NCBI RefSeq assembly: GCF_014649735.1
Contig: NZ_BMTP01000005.1
Coordinates: 186,001-250,000, forward strand
Direction: 5' to 3'
DNA: 64,000 nucleotides
Origin: Streptomyces lavendofoliae
GTDB lineage: Bacteria > Actinomycetota > Actinomycetes > Streptomycetales > Streptomycetaceae
The position numbers were made by a program, and so were the translations under genes. Of the stretch, positions 26,061 through 33,099 are shown in pieces. The notes beneath the pieces were generated by a model that worked only from the letters and a program-made list of their open reading frames with translations, made no database searches and had not been told where the DNA came from. The first letter of the stretch is position 1; every line of letters begins with the position of its first letter.

Positions 26061-26924
26061 ATGCGCAAGGCGGGCACCCGGTGGGAGGACGCCGATCGTC
26101 GGCTGTCGGACGCGCTGTACGGGTTCGGCCACCGCAGGCCGGTGGTGGCGGCGGCCGCGCGGACGCTGTCGCTCGCGGGAGAGCACGCGGCGCTCTGGCT
26201 CGCGGCCGGCCTCGCCGCGGCGGCTGCCGACCGCCCGCGCCGCGGCCCCTGGCTGCGCGCCACGGCGCTGACGGTCACCGCGCACCTGGTGGCCTCGACC
26301 CTGAAACCCCTCTCCCGCCGCCCCCGCCCCTCCCCCCGCGCCGCACCCCCCGCCCCCGCCGCCCTCCCCGCATCCCCGGGCCCGGCGCCCGTCGCCGGGG
26401 CGGCGTCCACGGGTATGGCACCCGCCTCCGGGGCGGCACCCGCCTCCGGGGCGGCACCCGCCTCCGGGGCGGCACCCGCCTCCGGGGCGGGCGTCCGTCG
26501 CGGCCGGGTGGCCGCCGGCGGCCGGCGCGCGCTCCCGGGCGCGGGCCGCACCGGTCGGCGCGCCGGGTTCCCGGAGGCGGCCGGGGCCGACGGCGCGGTC
26601 CCCCGGGCGGCGCGGGGGCCGTTCCGGCCCGTCGTGGGGCGGTACTCCTTCCCCAGCTCGCACGCCGCCTCCGCCTCCGCCGCCGCCGTGGCGTTCGCGG
26701 CGGTGCGGTCCGGCACCCGCTGGACCGGCACCCCCGTGGCCGCCGCGATGTGCCTGTCCCGCCTGCTGCTGGGCGTCCACTACCCGACCGACGTGGTGGC
26801 CGGCGCCCTGCTGGGCGCCGTGACGGCCCGGGTGGGCGGCCGATGGCCGGCGCCGACCGTGCAGGATCGTTTCTCCGGGGCCGGGGCCGGGGCCGGGGCC
26901 GGGGCCGGGGGACACCGTGGGTGA
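26061..26924 (+). CDS. PAP2 family phosphatase with a long low-complexity insertion (287 aa)
   Basis: Membrane phosphatase of the PAP2 superfamily. Motif C1 is KPLSRRPRP (82-90), C2 is SFPSSHA (196-202) and C3 is SRLLLGVHYPTDV (233-245), with the catalytic His in C2 and C3. In ordinary members C1 and C2 are much closer; here about 100 Pro/Ala/Gly/Arg residues intervene, partly from four copies of an 18-bp repeat. The position next to UbiA and DprE genes suggests dephosphorylation of a polyprenyl-phosphoryl-ribose 5-phosphate, as proposed for mycobacterial Rv3807c. The C-terminus ends in Gly-Ala repeats encoded by GGGGCC units. It overlaps the UbiA gene by 8 bp. Confidence 0.83.
   Translation: MRKAGTRWEDADRRLSDALYGFGHRRPVVAAAARTLSLAGEHAALWLAAGLAAAAADRPRRGPWLRATALTVTAHLVASTLKPLSRRPRPSPRAAPPAPAALPASPGPAPVAGAASTGMAPASGAAPASGAAPASGAAPASGAGVRRGRVAAGGRRALPGAGRTGRRAGFPEAAGADGAVPRAARGPFRPVVGRYSFPSSHAASASAAAVAFAAVRSGTRWTGTPVAAAMCLSRLLLGVHYPTDVVAGALLGAVTARVGGRWPAPTVQDRFSGAGAGAGAGAGGHRG
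26417..26488 (+). repeat. Four 18-bp tandem repeats inside the PAP2 gene
   Basis: Four copies of an 18-bp unit beginning GGCACCCGCCTCCGG run from 26417 to 26488. They encode repeated Ala-Pro-Ala-Ser-Gly-Ala. The unit is a multiple of three, so copy-number change keeps the frame and only alters the length of the insertion between phosphatase motifs C1 and C2. Confidence 0.9.
26877..26910 (+). repeat. GGGGCC hexanucleotide repeat at the PAP2/UbiA junction
   Basis: Five full copies and one partial copy of GGGGCC occupy the last codons of the PAP2 gene (Gly-Ala tail) and end 6 bp before the UbiA GTG. The tract replaces the place where a ribosome binding site would be expected, so UbiA is likely translated by coupling. 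Confidence 0.9.
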
Positions 26925-27828
26925 GCCGACCGTCGCGGCGGCCGTCACCCGCCCGCTGCCCCAGGCGGCCGTGCTGCCCCTCGGGCTCGTACGGGCCGCG
27001 CGCCCCCGCCAGTGGGTCAAGAACGTGCTCGTGGCCGCCGCGCCCGCCGCCGCCGGGCAGCTGGTGTCCCGGCACACCGCCGTACAACTCGGCCTCGTCT
27101 TCCTGCTGTTCACCGCCGCCGCGTCCGCCGTCTACCTGGTCAACGACGCCCGCGACGCCGAGGCCGACCGCGCCCACCCCGTCAAGTGCCGCCGCCCCGT
27201 GGCCGCCGGGGAGGTCCCCGTCCCCGTGGCGTACGGCACCGGCGGCGTCCTCGCGCTCGCGGCGCTGCTCGGCGCCGCCGTGCTGTGCAACGCCCTGACG
27301 GCCGGGCTGCTGGCCGCGTACCTGGTCATGCAGGTCGCCTACTGCCTGCGCCTCAAGCACGTCCTGGTCGTCGACCTCGCGGTCGTCACGACCGGCTTCG
27401 TGATGCGCGCCATGATCGGCGGCGTGGCGCTCGGCATCCCGCTCTCCCGCTGGTTCCTCATCACCACCGGCTTCGGCGCCCTGTTCATGGTCGCCGCCAA
27501 GCGCTACTCCGAGGCCGTCCAGATGGCCGGGCGCGGGGGTGAGACACGGCTCCTGCTCACCGAGTACACCACCGGGTACCTCCGCTTCGTGTGGCAGCTC
27601 GCCGCCGGCGTCGCGGTGCTCGGCTACTGCCTCTGGGCGCTGGAGCACAGCGGCCCCTGGCGGCAGCTCTCCACCATCGCCTTCATCCTCGCCGTCCTGC
27701 GCTACGCGGTCTTCGCCGACCGCGGCACCGCCGGCGCCCCCGAGGACGTCGTCCTGCGCGACCGCCCCCTCGCGGTGATCGGGCTCGCCTGGCTGGCGAT
27801 GTACGGGATGGCGGTGGCCGACCTGTGA
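26917..27828 (+). CDS. UbiA prenyltransferase, DPPR synthase-like (303 aa)
   Basis: An integral membrane prenyltransferase with about eight helices. The Asp-rich motif is NDARDAEADRAHPVKCRRP, near residues 76-94, preceded by ARPRQWVKNVLVAAAP; both are typical of decaprenyl-phosphate phosphoribosyltransferase (Rv3806c type), which joins polyprenyl phosphate and PRPP. Later come LKHVLVVDLAVVTTGFVMRAMIGGVA and FMVAAKRYSEAV. The GTG at 26917 lies within the PAP2 gene (8-bp overlap) and the stop overlaps the GtrA start. Together with PAP2 and the divergent DprE1/DprE2 genes this completes the known route to polyprenyl-phospho-arabinose. Confidence 0.87.
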   Translation: MGEPTVAAAVTRPLPQAAVLPLGLVRAARPRQWVKNVLVAAAPAAAGQLVSRHTAVQLGLVFLLFTAAASAVYLVNDARDAEADRAHPVKCRRPVAAGEVPVPVAYGTGGVLALAALLGAAVLCNALTAGLLAAYLVMQVAYCLRLKHVLVVDLAVVTTGFVMRAMIGGVALGIPLSRWFLITTGFGALFMVAAKRYSEAVQMAGRGGETRLLLTEYTTGYLRFVWQLAAGVAVLGYCLWALEHSGPWRQLSTIAFILAVLRYAVFADRGTAGAPEDVVLRDRPLAVIGLAWLAMYGMAVADL

Positions 27829-28232
27829 GGCGCGAGGCGCTCGGTTTCCTGGTCGTGGGCGGTGTCGCGTACGCCGCCGACCTCGCGCTCTTCCTCGCGC
27901 TGCGGCCCCACCTCGACCCGCTCACCGCCAAGGTCCTCGCCTTCCTCGCCGGCTGCACCGTCGCGTACCTCGGCAACGCCCTGGGCACCTACCGCCGCCG
28001 GAGCCTCCACCTGCGCCAGTACGGGGCCTTCTTCGGCGTCAACCTCGCGGGCGCCGCCGTGCAGCTGGCGTGCCTCGGCGTGTCGCACTACGGGCTCGGG
28101 CTGACCTCGCCGCTGGCCGACACCGTCTCCGGGCTGGGCGTGGGCATGGCCCTCGCCACCTGCGTGCGCTTCTGGGGGACCCGCACACTCGTCTTCGGCC
28201 CACGGGGTAGGGGCACGTCATGGACTGGCTGA
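27825..28232 (+). CDS. GtrA family membrane protein (135 aa)
   Basis: A four-helix GtrA protein: EALGFLVVGGVAYAADLALFLAL, LTAKVLAFLAGCTVAYLGNALGTYRRR, YGAFFGVNLAGAAVQLACLGVSHYG and a last helix GLGVGMALATCVRFWGTRTLVF. GtrA proteins handle polyprenyl-phosphate sugars; mycobacterial Rv3789, next to dprE1, has been proposed to flip decaprenyl-phospho-arabinose or act as an anchor. The GTG overlaps the UbiA stop (GTGA, 27825-27828) and the gene overlaps YihY by 13 bp. The job here is probably the same translocation step. Confidence 0.87.
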   Translation: MRREALGFLVVGGVAYAADLALFLALRPHLDPLTAKVLAFLAGCTVAYLGNALGTYRRRSLHLRQYGAFFGVNLAGAAVQLACLGVSHYGLGLTSPLADTVSGLGVGMALATCVRFWGTRTLVFGPRGRGTSWTG

Positions 28233-29122
28233 CCAAGCTCCCGATCCTCGGCCCGTGGGTCGCGCGCCTGATGCGTACGCACGCCTGGCGCTCCTACGAC
28301 ACCCTCGACCACGCCCACTGGACCCGCCTGGCCGCCGCCATCACGTTCATCAGCTTCCTGGCGCTGTTCCCGCTGATCACCGTCGCCGCCGCCGTGGGAG
28401 CCGCGCTCCTCGGCGACCGTCAGCTGCGCGACCTGGAGGACCGGATCGCCGAACAGGTGCCCGGGATCTCCGACCAGCTGGACCTGGACGCGCTCGTCGC
28501 CAACGCCGGCACGGTGGGTCTCGTGGCCGGTGCCCTGCTGCTGTTCACCGGCATCGGCTGGGTGGGCTCCATGCGCGACTGCCTGCGGGCCGTGTGGGGG
28601 ACCGACGACTGCGACGAGGGCAATCCCGTCGTCCGCAAGGGCAAGGACGCGGTCGTCCTGCTCGGCCTCGGCGTGACCGGCCTCGCCTCGCTGGCCGCCT
28701 CCGGCCTGGGCTCCACCGCCATCGGCTGGACCGCCGAGCGCCTCGGTGTCTCCGAGGGCGGCGCCGGCGGCGTACTCCTGAGGGCCGCGGCCCTGGCGGC
28801 CGCCGTCCTCGCCGACTTCCTGATCCTGCTGTACGTCCTGACGCTGCTGCCCGGCGTCCATCCGCCGCGCCGCCGCCTCGTGGTGGCCGGGCTGATCGGC
28901 GCGGTCGGCTTCGAGGCGCTGAAGCTGCTGCTCGGCGGCTATATGAAGGGCGTGGCGGCGAAGTCGATGTACGGGGCCTTCGGGGTGCCCGTCGCACTCC
29001 TGCTGTGGATCAACTTCACCGCCAAGCTGCTGCTCTACTGCGCCGCGTGGACCGCTACTCGCCCCCGGAGCCCGGCCGACGACGACGGCGTACCAGATCG
29101 GGAAGCGGCCAGCGCCGGTTGA
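28220..29122 (+). CDS. YihY/BrkB family membrane protein (300 aa)
   Basis: Six predicted helices with the YihY/BrkB pattern: WTRLAAAITFISFLALFPLITVAAAVGAALLG, an ectodomain-like segment (LRDLEDRIAEQVPGISDQLDLDALVANAG), and the C-terminal signature VGFEALKLLLGGYMKGVAAKSMYGAFGVPVALLLWINFTAKLLLYCAAW. The family, once mis-named ribonuclease BN, is of uncertain function, perhaps lipid or glycan transport. It begins 13 bp inside the GtrA gene, which makes it part of the polyprenyl-sugar operon. The 3' end overlaps the convergent DD-carboxypeptidase gene by 68 bp. Confidence 0.85.
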   Translation: MDWLTKLPILGPWVARLMRTHAWRSYDTLDHAHWTRLAAAITFISFLALFPLITVAAAVGAALLGDRQLRDLEDRIAEQVPGISDQLDLDALVANAGTVGLVAGALLLFTGIGWVGSMRDCLRAVWGTDDCDEGNPVVRKGKDAVVLLGLGVTGLASLAASGLGSTAIGWTAERLGVSEGGAGGVLLRAAALAAAVLADFLILLYVLTLLPGVHPPRRRLVVAGLIGAVGFEALKLLLGGYMKGVAAKSMYGAFGVPVALLLWINFTAKLLLYCAAWTATRPRSPADDDGVPDREAASAG

Positions 29123-30335
29123 CCACGAACCACCCGCCCGCCAGCAGCACCAGCACCCCGCCGGCCACCGCCAGCGCCGTCCCGGCCCCGCCGCCGCCCG
29201 TCGCCGCGATCGTCGCCCGGCCGTCGCCGTCCCCGGTCGCCTGGTCGCCGCCGCCCGGTCCGGTCTGCCCGGTCCCGCCGCTCCCACCCGTCCCGGACCC
29301 GGTCTCCGCCGACCTCGGCGGCACCAGCTCGCCCACCGGCTTCACCTTCCCGGCCGCCGAGAAGCCCCAGTCCAGCAGCCGGGCCGCCTCCTTGTAGACG
29401 GCGTGGCCCTCCTTCGCCGACGGGTTCATCACGGTGACCAGCAGCACCTTGCCGCCCCGCTCGGCGACCCCGGTGAAGGTGGCGCCCGCGTGCGTCGTGT
29501 TGCCGTTCTTCACCCCGGCGATGCCCTGGTACGCCGGGATCCCGTAGTCACCGGTCAGCAGCCGGTTGGTGTTCTGGATCTCGAACGTCGAACGCTTCTT
29601 GTTCCCGGGCTTGACCTCCCCGGGGAACTGCGCGCGCGGCGTGGAGCAGTACTCCCGGAAGTCCTTGTTCTGCATACCGCTGCGTGCGATCAGCGTGAGG
29701 TCGTACGCGGACGAGAGCTGGCCGGCCGCGTCGTACCCGTCCGGCGAGACGACGTGCGTGTCGAGTGCCTGGAGCTCGGCCGCGCGGGCGTTCATGTCCT
29801 GGACCGTCTTGCCGATGCCGCCGTTCATCGACGACAGGACGTGCACCGCGTCGTTGCCGGAGCGGAGGAAGACGCCCAGCCACAGGTCGTGGACGGTGTA
29901 GGTCTGCTTCTCCTTGACCCCGACGAGGCTGGACCCCGCGCCGACCTTGGCCAGCTCGCCGGGCGCGACCACATGGGTCCGCGTCTTGGGCAGTCTGGGC
30001 AGCACCGTGTCGGCGAACAGCATCTTCAGCGTGGAGGCCGGGGGGAGCCGCCAGTGGGCGTTGTGCGAGGCCAGCACCGCGCCGCTCTCCGCGTCCGCCA
30101 CGATCCACGAGCGGCCCGTGACCTCCTTGGGCAGCACGGGCACGCCGGGCGCCAGGTTCACCTGCGTGCCGGGCCTGCCGAGCTTCGCCCCGCCGACCGT
30201 CGACATGACGGCGGGCGGCTTCGGCTGCTTGTCCTCCTTGTCCGGGCCCGGCGCCGCCAGGGCCGGGGCGGCGGTGAGGACGGGCAGCAGCGCGGCGGCG
30301 GCGACCGACAGAACGGTCTTCTTCAGAGCGGGCAC
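29055..30335 (-). CDS. D-alanyl-D-alanine carboxypeptidase (PBP5-like, 426 aa)
   Basis: Secreted SxxK serine peptidase that trims peptidoglycan stem peptides. An N-terminal signal (VPALKKTVLSVAAAALLPVLTAAPALAA) leads to the catalytic domain: PASTLKM (Ser about 101, Lys about 104), RSGNDAV (SxN-type motif near 159) and GVKNGNTTHAG (KTG-type box near 283, with Asn in place of Thr). After a Gly/Thr-rich linker a C-terminal helix (GTALAVAGGVLVLLAGGWFVV) and an Arg tail anchor it in the membrane, exposing the enzyme outside. I use the GTG at 30335 because the signal peptide begins there, though no clear ribosome binding site is visible. Confidence 0.9.
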   Translation of the reverse strand: MPALKKTVLSVAAAALLPVLTAAPALAAPGPDKEDKQPKPPAVMSTVGGAKLGRPGTQVNLAPGVPVLPKEVTGRSWIVADAESGAVLASHNAHWRLPPASTLKMLFADTVLPRLPKTRTHVVAPGELAKVGAGSSLVGVKEKQTYTVHDLWLGVFLRSGNDAVHVLSSMNGGIGKTVQDMNARAAELQALDTHVVSPDGYDAAGQLSSAYDLTLIARSGMQNKDFREYCSTPRAQFPGEVKPGNKKRSTFEIQNTNRLLTGDYGIPAYQGIAGVKNGNTTHAGATFTGVAERGGKVLLVTVMNPSAKEGHAVYKEAARLLDWGFSAAGKVKPVGELVPPRSAETGSGTGGSGGTGQTGPGGGDQATGDGDGRATIAATGGGGAGTALAVAGGVLVLLAGGWFVVNRRWPLPDLVRRRRRPGSGGE

Positions 30336-30420
30336 GGTCGTGAACGTACAGGGAGCCCCGGGGGAAGCCGACACCACACCCCGCAGGAGGCCCCCGACCG
30401 GCGGCGGCGATACTGAGGCC

Positions 30421-30681
30421 ATGAAGCTCAGCCGCTCCGCCTCCTGGTTCCTGCTCGCTTTCGGGGTGTGGAGCTGGTTCATCTGGATCACTTTCGTCAA
30501 GAATCTCTGGAACGACGGGAGCGGTCTCGCCTTCGACGACGCGGGCGACCCGACTGCCTACTTCTGGGTTCATCTGCTGCTCGCCATCACGTCCTTTGTT
30601 CTGGGGACGGTGGTGGGCGTCATCGGGTTGCGTGGTGTCCGCGCGTTGCGCCGGGGCCCGCGCGTCGAACAAGGGGGGTAG
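30421..30681 (+). CDS. SCO4848 family small membrane protein (86 aa)
   Basis: A two-helix membrane protein: SASWFLLAFGVWSWFIWITFVKNLW, then a polar loop GSGLAFDDAGDPTAYFWVH, then LLLAITSFVLGTVVGVIGLRGV. The loop with its FDD and TAYFWVH pattern matches what I recall of the actinomycete SCO4848 family, which has no known function. It is divergent from the DD-carboxypeptidase (85 bp) and 6 bp upstream of the metallophosphoesterase gene, so it probably shares its transcript. Confidence 0.75.
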   Translation: MKLSRSASWFLLAFGVWSWFIWITFVKNLWNDGSGLAFDDAGDPTAYFWVHLLLAITSFVLGTVVGVIGLRGVRALRRGPRVEQGG

Positions 30682-30687
30682 GGGCCG

Positions 30688-32031
30688 GTGTTGCTCGTCT
30701 CGCTGGTGCTCGTCGTGGTCGTCGGCCTGCTGGGGGCCGTGCACTGGTACGTGTGGCGGCGCCTGGTGCGCGACGTCACGGCGCCGGGCGGTACGGCGCG
30801 GCGCCTGGGCACGATCGCCCTGGTCGTGCTGCCGCTGCTGTCGCTGGGCGCGCTGATGGCGGGCCGGGCCGGGGCGCCGTTCTGGCTCCAGCGGGTGGTG
30901 TCCTGGCCGGGCTTCCTGTGGCTGGCGCTGCTGCTGTACGTGGTGCTCGCCCTGGTGGTGGGCGAGGCGGTCCGGCCCCTGCTGCGGCGGGCGCTGGACC
31001 GCCGGGGGGCCGCACGGGAGCCGGGCGCGCCCGTGGCGGCGACGCCGGTGACGGCGGTGCCGGCGACGGCGACGCCGGTGTCCGCGCAGGCCGTGTCCGG
31101 GCAGGCCGTGTCCGGGACGGCCGGTGCGCCCGCGCGGTCCGGCGCACCGGCCGGCGCCGCGCCGCCCGAGGAGCGCGAGGCCGCCGAGGCGCGCGAGGTG
31201 CCCGGGCCGTCACGGCGGTTGTTCGTGTCGCGCGTCGTCGGTGGCGCCGCGGCGGCCGCCGCCCTGGGGACGGTCGGGTACGGGACGTACGGCGTCCTGC
31301 GCGGGCCGCGGGTCAAGCGGGTCACGGTGCCGCTCGCGAAGCTGGCCCGAGGGGTGCACGGGTACCGGATAGCCGTGGTGAGCGACATCCACCTCGGACC
31401 CATCCTGGGGCGGGCCCACACCCAGCGCATCGTGGACGCGATCAACGCCACCCAGCCCGACCTGGTGGCCGTCGTCGGCGACCTGGTCGACGGCAGCGTC
31501 GAGGACCTCGGCCCCGCCGCCGAGCCCCTCGCCCGGCTCCGTGCCCGGGACGGCTCCTTCTTCGTGACCGGCAACCACGAGTACTTCTCCGGCGCGCAGG
31601 AGTGGGTCGACCACGTGCGCGAACTGGGCCTGCGCCCGCTGCGCAACGAGCGCGTGGAGATCGCCGGGTTCGACCTCGCGGGCGTCAACGACGTCGCGGG
31701 CGAGAACTACGGCGACGGCCCCGACTTCGCCGCCGCGCTCGGCGACCGCGACCGGGCGCGCGCCGCCGTGCTGCTCGCGCACCAGCCGGTCGTCATCCAC
31801 GACGCCGTGGCGCACGGGGTCGACCTCCAGCTGTCCGGCCACACCCACGGCGGTCAGCTCTGGCCCGGCAACTTCCTCGCGGAGCTGGCCAACCCCACCG
31901 TCGCCGGGCTCGAACGGTACGGCGACACGCAGCTGTACGTGTCCCGGGGCGCGGGCGCCTGGGGGCCGCCCGTCCGCGTCGGCGCCCCGTCCGACATCAC
32001 GCTCGTGGAGCTGGCGTCGAAGCAGGCGTGA
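30688..32031 (+). CDS. Membrane-anchored metallophosphoesterase, YkuE-like (447 aa)
   Basis: N-terminal half: four hydrophobic helices, then an Ala/Pro/Val-rich linker (about residues 110-165) and a further segment with a twin-Arg-like [20 protein letters not shown]-terminal half, from about 215: calcineurin-like phosphoesterase with metal motifs VSDIHLGP, VVGDLVDGS, VTGNHEYFSG, LLAHQP and LSGHTHGGQLWP. All five metal-ligand blocks are intact. YkuE-type enzymes act on phosphoesters at the membrane or wall. The GTG at 30688 lies 6 bp after the SCO4848-like stop. The 3' end overlaps the convergent TetR gene by 35 bp. Confidence 0.88.
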   Translation: MLLVSLVLVVVVGLLGAVHWYVWRRLVRDVTAPGGTARRLGTIALVVLPLLSLGALMAGRAGAPFWLQRVVSWPGFLWLALLLYVVLALVVGEAVRPLLRRALDRRGAAREPGAPVAATPVTAVPATATPVSAQAVSGQAVSGTAGAPARSGAPAGAAPPEEREAAEAREVPGPSRRLFVSRVVGGAAAAAALGTVGYGTYGVLRGPRVKRVTVPLAKLARGVHGYRIAVVSDIHLGPILGRAHTQRIVDAINATQPDLVAVVGDLVDGSVEDLGPAAEPLARLRARDGSFFVTGNHEYFSGAQEWVDHVRELGLRPLRNERVEIAGFDLAGVNDVAGENYGDGPDFAAALGDRDRARAAVLLAHQPVVIHDAVAHGVDLQLSGHTHGGQLWPGNFLAELANPTVAGLERYGDTQLYVSRGAGAWGPPVRVGAPSDITLVELASKQA

Positions 32032-32743
32032 CCGTCCCGGTCACGCCGGCCGGCAGGAACTCCACCAGCACCTCGTGCAGTTGCCGCACCAGCGGGCGCA
32101 GGGCCCGGAACCGGGACAGCGCGATGGCCCGGGCGACCAGGGGCGCGGTGCGTACGACGAGACGGCGGCTGCGCTCGGTGCCCACCGACCGGTCGTACAC
32201 CCAGAACAGCACCAGCCCCATCTGCGCCAGCCACATCAGGTGCGGCAGGAGCCCGGCCAGTTCCGGAGCGGTCTTGGTGTCGGAGCCGGACAGGACCCGC
32301 TCCTGGATGGCGACGGCCGCCTCACGCGCGGCGACCGACTCGGGCGAGAAGGGGCTCAGCGGGCTGTCGGGGTCGGCGGCGTTCTTGAAGAACTGGGTGG
32401 CGAACGGGTGGTAGGGCTCGGCCACGTCCAGCCACGTCAGCAGCGTGTCCCGGATCCGTGCCGCCAGGTCCCGCTCGCCCGCCAGGACGGGCTCGACGGC
32501 GGCCCCGTGCTCGGCGGCGAGCCGGTCGTAGAAGCCCTGGACCAGGTGTTCCTTGGAGGAGAAGTAGTAGTAGGCGTTGCCGACGGAGACGCCGGCCTCC
32601 TGGGCGATGACGCGCATCGTCGTCCGGTCGTAACCGCGCTCCTGGAACAGCCGGAGCGCGGTTTCGAGGATGAGGGTGCGGGTCTGCTCGGCCTTGGGGG
32701 CCTTGGCGGGCCTGGGGGGCTTCGGCGCCTGGGCGTCCGTCAC
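31997..32743 (-). CDS. TetR-family regulator (248 aa)
   Basis: N-terminal HTH after a Lys/Pro-rich lead (KPPRPAKAPKAEQTRTLILETALRLFQERGYDRTTMRVIAQEAGVSVGNAYYYFSSKEHLVQGFYDRL). The C-terminal domain contains FATQFFKNAADPDSPLSPFSPESVAAREAAV, common in streptomycete TetRs near the SCO4848-like gene, and LMWLAQMGLVLFWVYDRS. Start chosen at the GTG at 32743 (AAGGA about 10 nt upstream); no alternative has better spacing. Its target is not evident: the nearest gene downstream of it is convergent, and the ferredoxin gene lies upstream on the same strand behind 153 bp. Confidence 0.85.
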   Translation of the reverse strand: MTDAQAPKPPRPAKAPKAEQTRTLILETALRLFQERGYDRTTMRVIAQEAGVSVGNAYYYFSSKEHLVQGFYDRLAAEHGAAVEPVLAGERDLAARIRDTLLTWLDVAEPYHPFATQFFKNAADPDSPLSPFSPESVAAREAAVAIQERVLSGSDTKTAPELAGLLPHLMWLAQMGLVLFWVYDRSVGTERSRRLVVRTAPLVARAIALSRFRALRPLVRQLHEVLVEFLPAGVTGTVTPASTPAPRA

Positions 32744-32896
32744 GTGCTTCACGTCCTTCAGGGTGCTCGAGCAGCCTGACTGTAGCCCCTGGGTTTGAAC
32801 AGGTTCAAGCCGACCTGTCGCCACCCGGCGGCCACCGACCCGCTGCCCGGCCACCGGCTCCCGAAAGGCCCGGTCCCCGGGCCTCCGCCCCGGCCC

Positions 32897-33088
32897 CTAG
32901 GGCGCCACCTTGATGGCGCTCACCGGGCACGCCCGGGCCGCCTCCCGCACCAGGGGGCTCCCGGCGCCGTCCTCCCGGCCGGGGAGCAGCTCGCTGAACC
33001 CGTCGTCGTCCTGGGTGAACACGTCCGGCGCGGTCAGGGCGCACTGGCCCGCGCCGATGCAGACGGTCTTGTCGATCAGAATGTCCAT
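32897..33088 (-). CDS. Ferredoxin, [3Fe-4S] type (63 aa)
   Basis: A small acidic ferredoxin of the kind that supplies electrons to streptomycete P450s. Cysteines are at 10 and 16 (CIGAGQC, a CX5C spacing lacking the usual central Cys) and 54 (CPVSAI). Three Cys with this spacing point to one [3Fe-4S] cluster. It starts 11 bp after the P450 stop, so the two are co-translated partners, like suaC-suaB in S. griseolus. GAGG precedes the ATG at 33088. An in-frame ATG three codons upstream overlaps the ribosome binding site and is less likely. Confidence 0.92.
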   Translation of the reverse strand: MDILIDKTVCIGAGQCALTAPDVFTQDDDGFSELLPGREDGAGSPLVREAARACPVSAIKVAP

Positions 33089-33099
33089 GGACCTCATCC

